Source: Enterococcus hirae ATCC 9790 (GTDB taxonomy: Bacteria; Bacillota; Bacilli; Lactobacillales; Enterococcaceae). Taken from it: a stretch of 64,000 nucleotides of DNA. The position numbers and the translations under genes were made by a program. Positions 1 through 8,957 of this stretch are shown here, piece after piece (position 1 is the stretch's first letter; the number at the start of each line of letters is the position of its first letter). The stretch covers positions 1,358,301 through 1,422,300 of the forward strand of contig NC_018081.1 in assembly GCF_000271405.2 (NCBI RefSeq). The letters are read 5' to 3'. The notes under the pieces are model-generated. The model was given only the letters and a program-made list of their open reading frames with translations, did not search any database and was not told the DNA's origin.

Positions 1-82
1 GCTGATTTTAGAGGCTTATTCATTTTTCTATTTTCAATATGAATTAGAAAAAAAGAGTGAAAACAATAAAGGAGTGTATGAA

Positions 83-1897
83 ATGAGTGAAACGACCCAA
101 TTACCAAAACGAGAAGAATTGCCTGAAGAACTGACTTGGGATCTCACCAAAATCTTTTCTAGCGATCAAGAATTTGATGAAAAATACCAAGAATTAACAG
201 AAGAATTAAAAAATTCCGATCAATATAAAGGAACATTAGCAAAGGGTGCGACAGAATTTCTGAATGCGCTTGAATTTGTTTTAGATGTTTACCGAAAAGT
301 GGAACTCATTTATGTCTATGCTCATTTAAAAAATGACCAAGATACAGCAAATACGACTTATCAAGCGTTATATGCGAGAGCAGGAAGTTTATTTTCTAAA
401 GTAAGTGAAGCAGTCTCTTGGTATGAACCAGAAGTCCTTCAACTTTCGGATGAGCAGATTTGGCAGTATTTTGAGCAAGAGCCGAAGTTAGAACTGTATC
501 GTCATTACGTAAAACAAATGGTGGATAATCGTGCGCATATATTATCTGCAGAACAAGAATCATTACTAGCTGGAGCAGGAGAAATTTTTGGCGCTTCCAG
601 TGATACATTTGCTGTTTTAAACAATGCCGATCTAGAGTTTCCTACGATCGTGGGAGAAGATGGGAAAAAAATCCAGCTTTCTCATGGTGTCTATGGTCAA
701 TTGATGGAAAGCACAGATCGTACAGTTAGAGAAGCTGCATTCAAAGGGCTTTATCGTGTCTATGATCAATTTAAAAATACGTTTGCTTCAACATTGAGTA
801 CCCATATCAAAGGGCACAATTACAAAGCAAAAATTCGCCATTATCATTCTGCTAGAGAAGCTTCTTTGAGCAACAATCATATCCCAGAAAGTGTTTATGA
901 TACATTGATTGAAGTAGTCAATAAAAATCTTCCGCTATTGCATCGCTATATGGAATTACGCAAACGTCTTTTAAATGTAGAAAAACTGCATATGTATGAT
1001 CTATATACACCAGTATTAGGAGAAGCTCCTATCAAGTTCACTTACGAAGAAGCGAAACAGAAAGCTTTGGAAGCTTTGGCACCAATGGGGGAAGAATATC
1101 TGTCAGTGGTAGAAAAAGCTTTTGCTGACCGTTGGATCGATGTGATCGAAAATAAAGGGAAACGAAGTGGCGCTTATTCTTCAGGAAGCTATGATACCAA
1201 TCCTTATATTTTAATGAACTGGCATGATACGTTGGATCAATTATTTACGCTCGTACATGAAATGGGACATAGTGTGCATAGTTACTTTACTCGTTCAAAT
1301 CAACCGTTTGTTTACGGTGATTATTCCATTTTCTTAGCAGAGATTGCTTCAACAACTAATGAAAATATTTTGACAGAATACTTGCTTGAAACTGAACAAG
1401 ATCCACGTGTTCGTGCATATGTCTTGAATCATTATCTTGATGGATTCAAAGGAACGATTTTCAGACAAACACAATTTGCAGAATTTGAGCATTTCATGCA
1501 TGAAGAAGATGCCAAAGGTGTACCTTTGACCAGTGAATATCTAAGCGACAGTTATGGGGAATTGAATGCCAAATATTATGGATCAGCGGTAGAAAAAGAT
1601 CCGGAAATCAAATATGAATGGTCTCGTATCCCACATTTCTACTATAATTATTATGTTTATCAATATGCAACAGGCTTTTCAGCTGCCTCTGCTTTGGCGC
1701 ATAAAATTTGGGGTCAAGAGCCAGATGCTCTAGAAAAATACCTTACTTATTTGAAATCAGGAAATAGTGATTACCCAGTTGAAGTCATGAAAAAAGCAGG
1801 CGTCGACATGACAAAAGCTGATTATATCGAATCAGCTATGACTAAGTTTGAACAACGATTAAATGAATTAGAGGAACTAGTTGAAAAATTGTCATAA
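83..1897 (+). CDS. pepF: Oligoendopeptidase F (M3B metallopeptidase)
   Basis: This is a cytoplasmic zinc peptidase that cleaves short oligopeptides, and the 604 residues match the family length. The zinc site HEMGH is at residues 392-396, and the downstream EIASTTNE segment supplies the third ligand. I chose ATG 83 because GGAG lies at 71-74, 8 bases upstream; an in-frame GTG at 74 overlaps that ribosome site. The same frame stays open to the window edge, so an upstream boundary cannot be seen. In related bacteria this gene often follows the competence gene coiA, but no coiA is recognisable in the 82 bases present. A terminator hairpin follows. The identification is firm. Confidence 0.95.
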   Translation: MSETTQLPKREELPEELTWDLTKIFSSDQEFDEKYQELTEELKNSDQYKGTLAKGATEFLNALEFVLDVYRKVELIYVYAHLKNDQDTANTTYQALYARAGSLFSKVSEAVSWYEPEVLQLSDEQIWQYFEQEPKLELYRHYVKQMVDNRAHILSAEQESLLAGAGEIFGASSDTFAVLNNADLEFPTIVGEDGKKIQLSHGVYGQLMESTDRTVREAAFKGLYRVYDQFKNTFASTLSTHIKGHNYKAKIRHYHSAREASLSNNHIPESVYDTLIEVVNKNLPLLHRYMELRKRLLNVEKLHMYDLYTPVLGEAPIKFTYEEAKQKALEALAPMGEEYLSVVEKAFADRWIDVIENKGKRSGAYSSGSYDTNPYILMNWHDTLDQLFTLVHEMGHSVHSYFTRSNQPFVYGDYSIFLAEIASTTNENILTEYLLETEQDPRVRAYVLNHYLDGFKGTIFRQTQFAEFEHFMHEEDAKGVPLTSEYLSDSYGELNAKYYGSAVEKDPEIKYEWSRIPHFYYNYYVYQYATGFSAASALAHKIWGQEPDALEKYLTYLKSGNSDYPVEVMKKAGVDMTKADYIESAMTKFEQRLNELEELVEKLS

Positions 1898-1967
1898 GTG
1901 TTCGAGACAAGAATGCGTTGATTATCAAGAGATAGCTTCTGTTTCTTTTATCTGATCTAAATAGCTG

Positions 1968-2010
1968 AAACCCACAAAAGTCCTATGTGGATTTCTGTGG
2001 GTTTTAGTTA
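1968..2010 (+). terminator. Rho-independent terminator after pepF
   Basis: The arms AAACCCACA (1968-1976) and TGTGGGTTT (1996-2004) pair perfectly and run into TTTTAGTTA. It closes the pepF transcript. Confidence 0.8.
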
Positions 2011-2273
2011 TTTACCTCATAATTAAAATAAATAAGAGCATTTTATTTTTTTATAGTTGCTTGTTTATATTGACGTAAATTTTATTTTTTCTTATGCTAT
2101 AGAAAATAATTTGTCTGATAGATGTTGGGGATGCCTATCAATACTTCTAAAAATACATAGATGGTATTCAAGTGTCAACTCTATGAAATAAGCCAAAATT
2201 TTTCTTATTTGTCAGAGAAGTTGCACAATATTTTTGTACCATACACATTCAAAAAAGAAATGGAAGGATGAAT
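2011..2273. other. AT-rich intergenic stretch
   Basis: Between the pepF terminator and the next small gene I see AT-rich DNA with no open frame worth calling. It presumably holds the promoter of the two small genes that follow, but no clear -35/-10 pair stands out. Confidence 0.4.
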
Positions 2274-2444
2274 ATGTCTTTTTGGGGATTTGAACAAGAG
2301 TCAGATGAAGTAGTGTTAACTTATGTCAATTGTCATGTACGTTGTCTGCGAGAAGCTGCTCGCTTGGAAATGAAGAAAAGAAGAGCAAAGAACGCGAAGA
2401 ATAAAAAACAGAGCTATAATAGGAAGAAGGTGAGCCAGAAATGA
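2274..2444 (+). CDS. Small basic protein, unknown
   Basis: This is a 56-residue open frame with two cysteines in YVNCHVRCL (residues about 18-25) and a very basic lysine/arginine-rich C-terminal half. ATG 2274 is preferred over ATG 2268 because GGAAGG (2262-2267) then sits at a normal spacing. Its stop TGA overlaps the start of the next gene in an ATGA arrangement, which supports translational coupling and suggests a two-gene unit. I do not recognise the family. The basic tail could bind nucleic acid, but that is a guess. Confidence 0.55.
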   Translation: MSFWGFEQESDEVVLTYVNCHVRCLREAARLEMKKRRAKNAKNKKQSYNRKKVSQK

Positions 2445-2908
2445 TGGAAGTACAAATCACTAGAAAAAGTGAGTTAACAGAAGGTGGTTGTAATGCCTGT
2501 GGTATCGTAGATGCTGCGATCTATTCTCTGCAATTAGGAACGAAAACAGCAATCATTGCTGATTTGACTGTGAGTTCGTTAGTTGACAGTCTAGCACTAC
2601 TAGAAGGATATGAAGGTGAGGACATCTATGAAATGTTAGGAGAAGTTCGCCAGTTGAGTAGAGCGGGCAAGACGATCAATGTTTCTGAAGAATTAGGGAA
2701 TGTGACTTTTTGTACAGCTGATCAGCAACTGACCGTCAAAAATAGGATGGAGCGTCCAGCTTTATTTGAGCAAGTGAGTCAGATCCTTCAACAGTTTTTT
2801 GAATTAGGACCATACAAATTTAAAGAAATAGCCACTGTACCAAAACATGATCCTGAATGGCAAAAACGAATCGAAGATCAAACGGATTATGCGTATTTAT
2901 TTCAATAA
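2441..2908 (+). CDS. Hypothetical protein with GGCNACG motif
   Basis: This is a 155-residue soluble protein with no signal peptide or membrane span. It has a CxxC pair near the N-terminus (GGCNACG, about residues 17-23) and further acidic helical sequence. It overlaps the preceding 56-residue gene by four bases, so both are probably made from one mRNA. An ATG at codon 2 (2444) is an alternative start. The CxxC could bind metal or be redox active, but I recognise no family and assign no function. A strong hairpin follows the gene. Confidence 0.65.
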   Translation: MMEVQITRKSELTEGGCNACGIVDAAIYSLQLGTKTAIIADLTVSSLVDSLALLEGYEGEDIYEMLGEVRQLSRAGKTINVSEELGNVTFCTADQQLTVKNRMERPALFEQVSQILQQFFELGPYKFKEIATVPKHDPEWQKRIEDQTDYAYLFQ

Positions 2909-2955
2909 TAGTAGATGTTTTATTGAAATGGATAAGGTGAGAAAATTAGCTGCAA

Positions 2956-3007
2956 AAAGACCGACCGCCAAAAGTTGTTTAAATGAACTTTTGGTGGTCG
3001 GTCTTTG
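2956..3007. terminator. Strong hairpin terminator, probably bidirectional
   Basis: Long arms (AAAGACCGACCGCCAAAAGTT from about 2957 and its near-complement ending about 3006) flank a short loop. A-rich and T-rich ends lie on the two sides. It separates the small plus-strand genes from the convergent galactose operon. Confidence 0.8.
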
Positions 3008-3125
3008 TTTTGACACTTCAGGTAGCATTTCATGATTATTTGTTTTTTTTGAAAAGTGACGATCATAATTTTGCTTTATTCTTTTGAAACGTAACGTTGA
3101 ACTACCTTACATTTCTTTCATTGGA

Positions 3126-4313
3126 TTAAGCTGAAACACTTTCTTCCATAATCTTTGTAGTACCATTGCCGATGTGTGCCACATAAAATTCTGGGGCGTA
3201 GCCAACGACGTCTAAGTATTCATCATAGACCTTGTTTTTAAAGTTAGGGATATTTTCTTCTTTGACTAATGCGATCGCACAGCCACCGAAGCCAGCTCCT
3301 GTCATACGGGCGCCTAGGACACCTTCTTGTTTTTGAGCTGCATCGACTAATGTATCAAGCTCGATACCAGTTACTTCATAATCATGTCTCAACGAATCGT
3401 GTGAAGCATTTAATAATTGACCAAAAGCAGCCAAGTTTCCTTGTACCAGTTCAGCTTTAGCTTCTAATGTTCGTTGGTTTTCAGTAACTGCATGACGAGC
3501 ACGACGAATCAATGTGTCATCACCAATCAAATCAATGTTTGCTTCAAATGTTTCTTCGTCTAAATCACCTAATGCTTGAATAGCTAATTTTTGTTGGAGA
3601 CGTTTTAGTGCTTCTTCACATTCACTACGTCGTTCATTATATTTAGAATCAGCTAATTCACGACGTTTATTTGTATTCATGATTACTACTGCATAGCCAT
3701 CTAATTTTACTGGAACCATTTCATATTTTAACGTATTTGTATCAAGTAGAATAGCTTTGTCTAATTCGCCAAAGCCAATCGCAAATTGGTCCATGATCCC
3801 CGAGTTGACACCGATAAATTCATTTTCTACTTTTTTACCAATTTGAACTAATTCAAGTCGATCAATGGATAAATGGAATAAGTCTTCTAAGGCAACACCG
3901 ACTAACAATTCTAAGGAAGCGCTACTTGAAAGTCCTGCACCGTTCGGGATCGTCCCTTCAACTAAGAGTTCAAAACCATGTTCAATTGGGTAGCCTGCTT
4001 CGTTTAGTTTAACGATCATACCTTTGACATAGTTTGCCCATCCTGCTTGTTTGTCGTAATCAAGTTGGTCTAAAGTAAAGCTGATGACACCGTCGTCTTC
4101 AAAGTTTGTTGAGTAGACCAATACTTTATTATCCTCACGAGGTGCGGCAACTCCTTGTGTGCCATAAGTGATGGAGGCAGGGAAAACATGACCACCATTA
4201 TAATCTGTATGTTCACCAATCAAGTTGATTCTGCCTGGAGAAAAATATTGTGTGGTTTTTTTAGGTCCAAAGATTTCTGCGAATTTTGTATTTAAACTGC
4301 GTTTGATTTCCAT
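3126..4313 (-). CDS. galK: Galactokinase
   Basis: The enzyme phosphorylates galactose to galactose-1-phosphate with ATP, the first committed Leloir step, in the cytoplasm. The 395 residues have the usual GHMP-kinase layout: the galactokinase signature GRINLIGEHTDYNGG (residues 27-41), the ATP-binding loop NGAGLSSSAS (about 124-133) and the C-terminal TGAGFGGCA loop. The gene starts 2 bases after the galM stop, and its ribosome site (AGAGAGG) lies inside the end of galM, so the two are coupled. It is the last gene of the minus-strand operon transporter-galM-galK. The usual partners galE and galT are not in this window. Confidence 0.96.
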   Translation of the reverse strand: MEIKRSLNTKFAEIFGPKKTTQYFSPGRINLIGEHTDYNGGHVFPASITYGTQGVAAPREDNKVLVYSTNFEDDGVISFTLDQLDYDKQAGWANYVKGMIVKLNEAGYPIEHGFELLVEGTIPNGAGLSSSASLELLVGVALEDLFHLSIDRLELVQIGKKVENEFIGVNSGIMDQFAIGFGELDKAILLDTNTLKYEMVPVKLDGYAVVIMNTNKRRELADSKYNERRSECEEALKRLQQKLAIQALGDLDEETFEANIDLIGDDTLIRRARHAVTENQRTLEAKAELVQGNLAAFGQLLNASHDSLRHDYEVTGIELDTLVDAAQKQEGVLGARMTGAGFGGCAIALVKEENIPNFKNKVYDEYLDVVGYAPEFYVAHIGNGTTKIMEESVSA

Positions 4314-4315
4314 AG

Positions 4316-5350
4316 TTAGATACCCTCTCTTGTGTCGATTTTAAATTCTGTAGTTGTTTCAAATGGTGTGTGTGCTGCTAAATGAATATTTCCAAAAGCT
4401 GGATACTGTTCTGCTCCGGGAGCGATTTGAGTCTCAAACGTGATACCACCGTGGTTGGCTAGTTTCTTTCCATGCATTTCTGGGGTATCTTGCCCAAAGT
4501 TAGCAGTGAAGATCACAACACTAGGTGAATCGGTCATGATGCTTACTTTGATTTGTTCATCGGGACTTAATAAATAAGCCGATACATGATTCATACCTGG
4601 GTTATTTAAAAAGAAAGGATGATCGATCCCATCAACAAGTTGTTTTTGTTCAAATTGACTAGTAAAGACGGTGGCTAGTTTTTGAGGTGTTTGAAAATCA
4701 AAAGCTGTTTGAGCAACACTCGCTTTTTCGCCAGTTGGTATACTATCAGGTCGTAATGGAGCGAAAGACTCACTGTCTAGCCAAAGTGTATGCTGATCAA
4801 TTGATTCTTCTACATCGCCACTTAAATTGAAATACACGTGGTTGGTCGGATTGAAAAGCGTATCCTGATCACTGATTGCTTGCGTTCTAACACGCCAAAT
4901 GTTGTCTTCTGTCAAAGTATAACAAACTTCTACGGATAGATTTCCAGGAAAACCATGTTCTCCGTCGGGACTGGTAGTAGTAAATGTGACTGAACTTTCT
5001 TTGTCTGTTTCACTTAGTTGATACGTCCATTTTTTCTGTTCAAATCCTGGTGTACCTCCATGAAGTGAATGCCCTGTCTGAGGATCGACACTCAATTGAT
5101 AGGTTTGATCATTCAAAGAAAATTGGCCTTTTTCAATCCTACCTGCTGTTCGTCCAATCGTTGCTCCGATATAAGCATCTTTTGTCAAATATTCTTGTGC
5201 GGAGTCAAACCCTAAAATTAATTCCCGATCATTAGCAGTTAGTTGAACGATCCGTGCACCTAAGTCAGTGACGGCTAATTTAAGTCCGTGAGTATTGGAT
5301 AATGTGATCAAATGGTACCCCTGACCAAAGTCTTTTTCTGTAATCGTCAT
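4316..5350 (-). CDS. galM: Aldose 1-epimerase (galactose mutarotase)
   Basis: It interconverts the alpha and beta anomers of galactose so that galactokinase receives the alpha form. The 344 residues carry family motifs: the GRTAGRIEKG segment, HSLHGG (about residues 93-98), the NPTNHVYFNLSG segment with catalytic histidine, and an acidic residue near the C-terminus (GGITFETQIAPGAEQYP). It lies between the GPH transporter (15-base gap) and galK (2-base gap). It has a normal ribosome site (AAGGAA) and no sign of decay. Confidence 0.95.
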   Translation of the reverse strand: MTITEKDFGQGYHLITLSNTHGLKLAVTDLGARIVQLTANDRELILGFDSAQEYLTKDAYIGATIGRTAGRIEKGQFSLNDQTYQLSVDPQTGHSLHGGTPGFEQKKWTYQLSETDKESSVTFTTTSPDGEHGFPGNLSVEVCYTLTEDNIWRVRTQAISDQDTLFNPTNHVYFNLSGDVEESIDQHTLWLDSESFAPLRPDSIPTGEKASVAQTAFDFQTPQKLATVFTSQFEQKQLVDGIDHPFFLNNPGMNHVSAYLLSPDEQIKVSIMTDSPSVVIFTANFGQDTPEMHGKKLANHGGITFETQIAPGAEQYPAFGNIHLAAHTPFETTTEFKIDTREGI

Positions 5351-5365
5351 AATATAATTCCTTTC

Positions 5366-6823
5366 TTAATGTTGTGGAATGATAAAGTCATCTTCTAATT
5401 CAGATGCGAGTTCTTCATGTGAAGCTAATTTATTTTCTAGTTCTTTGACGATTTGCGCATGTTTTTTCTCTGTCAAAGTGATCTTCCAAGCAAAAATGAT
5501 GGCAGAAAAGAACATCAATGCTGCAGGAACATAAAATGCATACGCTTTAAAAGTCATGATCCCATGATTGGTAATATCAGCAGCAGAAGCATTTCCAGTC
5601 ATACCAGCTGCGATTGCGACAAACCCAACGATCCCATTAGATAAAGCACCTGCAATTTTATCGAGCAGTGGGCGAATCGATAAAGTCACAGCTTCGTTAC
5701 GAATCCCATTTTTCCATTGTCCATATTCTACAGAATCAGTGATCGTCATCAAGGCAGATAAAAAGATCAACTGTTGTGGGAAGTAAAATAAAACAAGTCC
5801 AACGATCACGATCGGTAAGCTAGTGCCTGCGATAGAGAAGAAGAAGTAAGAACTGATCATCATCGCAATACCGCCGATATAGACATAGCGTCTAGAAATC
5901 AATCGTGTCAAAGCAGGGAATAAAGGCACAGCGACTAGTCCAAGTAAAGCTGCTACTAAACCGACAATCCAGAATTGAGTTGGTTGACCTAAGACATATT
6001 TGAAAAAGTAGAATAAAACGGCAGTTGTTGCTACATTGGCAATAGCATAAGCAATGTAAGAAAGTGCTAACCACATTAATTGGTCATTTTGGGCAATTGC
6101 TTTAAAGACATCTTTGATGCTTGCTTTTTCATTTTGTTGACGAATCGCCGTGTCGACTTCTTTTGTTCCTAAAGCTGTAATAATTGCAGTTCCTCCAGAG
6201 ATCACAGCGGTAATCACACCGAACCAGAACCAACCTGAAGCGCCTTCAACATGATGAGCAGTGACTAAATAAGTGAAAAATGTGACGATTGGTACGACGA
6301 CCAAAGTGGTCCCGTTTGCTCCTAAGGAAGAACCGAATCGAGCAAAAGTCGCGAATTTTTCTCTTTCTTTGGTTTCAGTACTTAAAGCTGGAATCATTGA
6401 CCAAAAAGCAATATCTTTAAATGAATAAAAACTATCTAATAATACAAAAACAATGGTAAAAAGGATGATAAACAAAGTTGTATTGTGAGTAGCAAGGCCA
6501 AAGAAATTAGTAAAAAGAAAAATCAAAAGGAATGAACTAACTAAACCACCAATGACCAGCCATGGTTTAAATTTTCCATATTTTGTTCGAGTATTATCAA
6601 TAATCCCGCCAATCAATGGATCGAAAACGATTTCAAATAAACGAATACCAACGACTAAACTGGTCACCGTAGCGATCATTCGAGCAGTAGTTGCTTTATC
6701 TGTACCTGCAAACATCTCGCTTGTTACAAAAACCATAAAATAAGTGCTGAGAGTAACATAAAAAGTATCATGACCGAATGCGCCTAAAGCATAAGAAACC
6801 CGTTGTATCATTTTGTTCTTCAT
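5366..6823 (-). CDS. GPH-family sugar:cation symporter
   Basis: This is a 12-span membrane transporter of the glycoside-pentoside-hexuronide family (MelB/LacS/GalP type), 485 residues. The N-terminal GAFGHDTFYV and the GKFKPW loop are typical. It lacks the C-terminal IIA domain of LacS, so it is not controlled by HPr phosphorylation in that way. As first gene of the galM-galK operon it probably imports galactose or a galactoside. No galactosidase gene is adjacent, so the substrate remains open. The intergenic region upstream holds a palindrome and a cre-like site. Confidence 0.9.
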   Translation of the reverse strand: MKNKMIQRVSYALGAFGHDTFYVTLSTYFMVFVTSEMFAGTDKATTARMIATVTSLVVGIRLFEIVFDPLIGGIIDNTRTKYGKFKPWLVIGGLVSSFLLIFLFTNFFGLATHNTTLFIILFTIVFVLLDSFYSFKDIAFWSMIPALSTETKEREKFATFARFGSSLGANGTTLVVVPIVTFFTYLVTAHHVEGASGWFWFGVITAVISGGTAIITALGTKEVDTAIRQQNEKASIKDVFKAIAQNDQLMWLALSYIAYAIANVATTAVLFYFFKYVLGQPTQFWIVGLVAALLGLVAVPLFPALTRLISRRYVYIGGIAMMISSYFFFSIAGTSLPIVIVGLVLFYFPQQLIFLSALMTITDSVEYGQWKNGIRNEAVTLSIRPLLDKIAGALSNGIVGFVAIAAGMTGNASAADITNHGIMTFKAYAFYVPAALMFFSAIIFAWKITLTEKKHAQIVKELENKLASHEELASELEDDFIIPQH

Positions 6824-6863
6824 AGTATCTAATCCCTTCTTTGTTAAATATACAATAAAAAGT

Positions 6864-6873
6864 TAACCGGTTA
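6864..6873. promoter_or_regulatory. Palindromic operator candidate in the GPH/AraC gap
   Basis: TAACCGGTTA is a perfect 10-bp palindrome about 40 bp upstream of the GPH start. CCGG-centred palindromes of this kind are typical of LacI-family or similar sugar regulators. No LacI gene is present in the window, so the binding protein is unknown. Confidence 0.4.
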
Positions 6874-6915
6874 CAATAAATAAATAAAGTTCTTTTTCTA
6901 CTATTGACTTTATCA

Positions 6916-6929
6916 AGAAAACGCTTCCT
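6916..6929. promoter_or_regulatory. cre-like catabolite site
   Basis: AGAAAACGCTTCCT matches the CcpA consensus TGNAANCGNTNNCA with two mismatches at the outer positions. It lies between the divergent GPH transporter and the AraC-type regulator, where catabolite repression of a sugar operon would be expected. Confidence 0.45.
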
Positions 6930-7017
6930 GATGAATATATTTTTGTGACTAATATTTAACTTTTTGTTGCACGTTGTAGAACAAGAAGAGTAAAGTAAAA
7001 ACAAAGGAGTGAGAGCG

Positions 7018-7923
7018 ATGGAGCAAGCAATATTTTTAAAAAAAGAACGTCAAGAATTAGCTAAAGGGTGTTATTTTGACTTTTGTGGATTTTCAAAAAC
7101 TTTGCCATATCATTCTTTCGGTCCAGCAATCAGACAAGATTATGTGTTACATGTCGTGATGGAAGGTAAAGGAACTTACCATGTGAAAGAACAGCAATAT
7201 CAATTGCAAAAAGGGGATCTGTTTTTGATCCGGCCAGGGGATTCTACTTTTTATTTAGCAGATGGTGAAGAGCCTTGGGTCTACTGTTGGTTGTCTTTTG
7301 GTGGGCCATTAGCGAAAGAGATCATTGAACGTTCCTTATTCAAAGAAGATCAGTATACAATGGTTTCTGCAGGTATTTCGGCATATATAGATATTATTTT
7401 GGACTGTCTTCATTATTCACAAGACGGTTTAGCAGATGAATTAGAATTGACGGCTTTGACTTATCGCTTTTTATCCGTATTACTAAAAGATGGCGGGAAA
7501 ATCGGTTTGGGAAATCAAAAAGTCTCTTCGCCACTAGCAATCGAAGCGGTGAAGTATATTGAAGAACACTATCCAGAAAATTTAACAGTAGAGGAAATTG
7601 CTCGACAACTGTCAGTCAACCGGAGTCATCTATCAAGAGTCTTTAAAAATCAATTAGGAACGAGTATCAAAGAATATTTGATTGGCGTGCGAATCAACCG
7701 AGCAGCATTTTTATTATCGTTGACTGATGATTCAGTAGAGAGTATCGCTTATCAAGTTGGTTTTAATAGTTTAGTTGTATTTAGCCGAATGTTCAAAAAG
7801 ACAACTGGAGAAACAGCAACAAATTATCGGAAACGGATGAAAAATGAAGCGTCCAAAAACCTTTCATTAGGTGCTTTGAAGAAAGAATTAGAAGAACAAG
7901 AGATTGTTTCCTGGTCTACTTAA
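7018..7923 (+). CDS. AraC-family transcriptional regulator
   Basis: This is a 301-residue regulator with an N-terminal cupin-like sugar-binding domain (about residues 20-150, with the QYQLQKGDLFLIRPGD segment) and a C-terminal double helix-turn-helix (about 180-280, with the VESIAYQVGF motif). ATG 7018 is preferred to an in-frame GTG at 7009 because AAAGGAG (7003-7009) then has 8-base spacing. It is transcribed divergently from the GPH-galM-galK operon. By the precedent of MsmR/RafR-type regulators it probably activates that operon in response to its sugar. That role is inferred from position. Confidence 0.9.
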   Translation: MEQAIFLKKERQELAKGCYFDFCGFSKTLPYHSFGPAIRQDYVLHVVMEGKGTYHVKEQQYQLQKGDLFLIRPGDSTFYLADGEEPWVYCWLSFGGPLAKEIIERSLFKEDQYTMVSAGISAYIDIILDCLHYSQDGLADELELTALTYRFLSVLLKDGGKIGLGNQKVSSPLAIEAVKYIEEHYPENLTVEEIARQLSVNRSHLSRVFKNQLGTSIKEYLIGVRINRAAFLLSLTDDSVESIAYQVGFNSLVVFSRMFKKTTGETATNYRKRMKNEASKNLSLGALKKELEEQEIVSWST

Positions 7924-8000
7924 CCATAAGGCAGGAGACTAATGACATTTTGTGTTCTGTGCTAAACTAGGAAATAGCAAGAATGAAGAGGAGTCAAGAA

Positions 8001-8672
8001 ATGAGAACTTTGATTATCGTTAGTCATCCTACGATTGAGACATCATTGAACCAACAGTTTTTCAAAGAAGCAACTGAAAATTTAACGGTTACTTGGCATC
8101 ATTTGGAAAAACATTACCCAGATTGGACGATTGATCGTGATACAGAACTTGAATTATTAAAAACACATGACCGGATCATCTTCCAATTCCCTTTGTATTG
8201 GTATAGTGCGCCAGCTCATTTAAAACTATGGGAGGACACTGTATTGGAACACGCTGACGAATTTCTTAAAGGCAAAGAATTAGGGATTGTCGTAACAACT
8301 GGCGTTTCTGAAAAAGAATATCAAGCAGGCGGGAAAGAAGAATATACCATTTCTGAATTTTTAAGACCGTATCAGCGGATTGCCCACAAGTTTGAAATGA
8401 CTTTTTTACCTCCATTTGTGATGGCGCAATTCATGTATCAAACAGAAGAAAAGCGTTGGGAGCGTTTAGTGGCGTATCAACAATACCTGACATTAGTAGG
8501 CAAACCGACCTTGATCCAGCGAATAAACTGGTTTATTGAGCGACTAAGCAGCAATCATTCTTTACAACAACTAGATCAGACCAAGCAAGCATTCTTAATC
8601 GACTATTTAGAGAATGAAAAAGAAGAGATTGAAGACCTCACATTTATCTTACAAGAATTAAAGGAGCAATAA
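8001..8672 (+). CDS. Flavodoxin-like NAD(P)H oxidoreductase (KefF/YwrO type)
   Basis: This is a 223-residue cytoplasmic protein with the flavodoxin_2 fold. The N-terminal TLIIVSHPTIETSLN is the FMN-phosphate loop, and QFPLYWYSAPAHLKLWEDTVL is the conserved quinone-reductase segment. The family reduces quinones or activates potassium efflux systems using NAD(P)H. ATG 8001 is chosen because AGAGGAG (7987-7993) precedes it; an upstream in-frame ATG at 7983 lacks a site. The next small gene starts one base after the stop, so they form a unit. The physiological substrate is not evident. Confidence 0.85.
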   Translation: MRTLIIVSHPTIETSLNQQFFKEATENLTVTWHHLEKHYPDWTIDRDTELELLKTHDRIIFQFPLYWYSAPAHLKLWEDTVLEHADEFLKGKELGIVVTTGVSEKEYQAGGKEEYTISEFLRPYQRIAHKFEMTFLPPFVMAQFMYQTEEKRWERLVAYQQYLTLVGKPTLIQRINWFIERLSSNHSLQQLDQTKQAFLIDYLENEKEEIEDLTFILQELKEQ

Positions 8673-8673
8673 A

Positions 8674-8844
8674 ATGGTGGAAGAATGGTTTGTACGACAA
8701 TTGGAAGAATTAAGTACATCGGTAGATTATGAAACAAAAGCTGTGTTGCATGAAACAAAAAAACTTTTACTGGAAATTTCAGAACGAAAAGTCCAATTAC
8801 AAGGAGAAATCGATGGAGAATCCTGGAATCATCAAAAATGGTGA
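8674..8844 (+). CDS. Small hypothetical protein downstream of the oxidoreductase
   Basis: This is a 56-residue acidic, helical open frame starting one base after the oxidoreductase stop. Its ribosome site AAGGAG (8661-8666) lies inside that gene. It has no cysteines, membrane span or recognisable motif. The spacing and ribosome site are the main evidence that it is translated. Function unknown. Confidence 0.55.
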   Translation: MVEEWFVRQLEELSTSVDYETKAVLHETKKLLLEISERKVQLQGEIDGESWNHQKW

Positions 8845-8957
8845 GTTTTGTTTATAAATAACACAGTTTAAAATGTTCAGAATGATGATTATTTGCTACA
8901 ATGGGATTAAAGTAGGATTGAGAACGCTATTTTATATACTAATGGGTGGTGAAAGAA

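Noticed and set aside
1..82. Upstream extension of pepF or the end of a preceding gene
   Set aside because: All three phases can be read: one is open into pepF, the others stop at 3-5 and 40-42. None gives a recognisable protein end, so no partial gene is called.
2847..3035. 62-residue open frame overlapping the end of the CxxC protein gene
   Set aside because: It overlaps another gene and reads through a strong terminator hairpin; there is no ribosome site.
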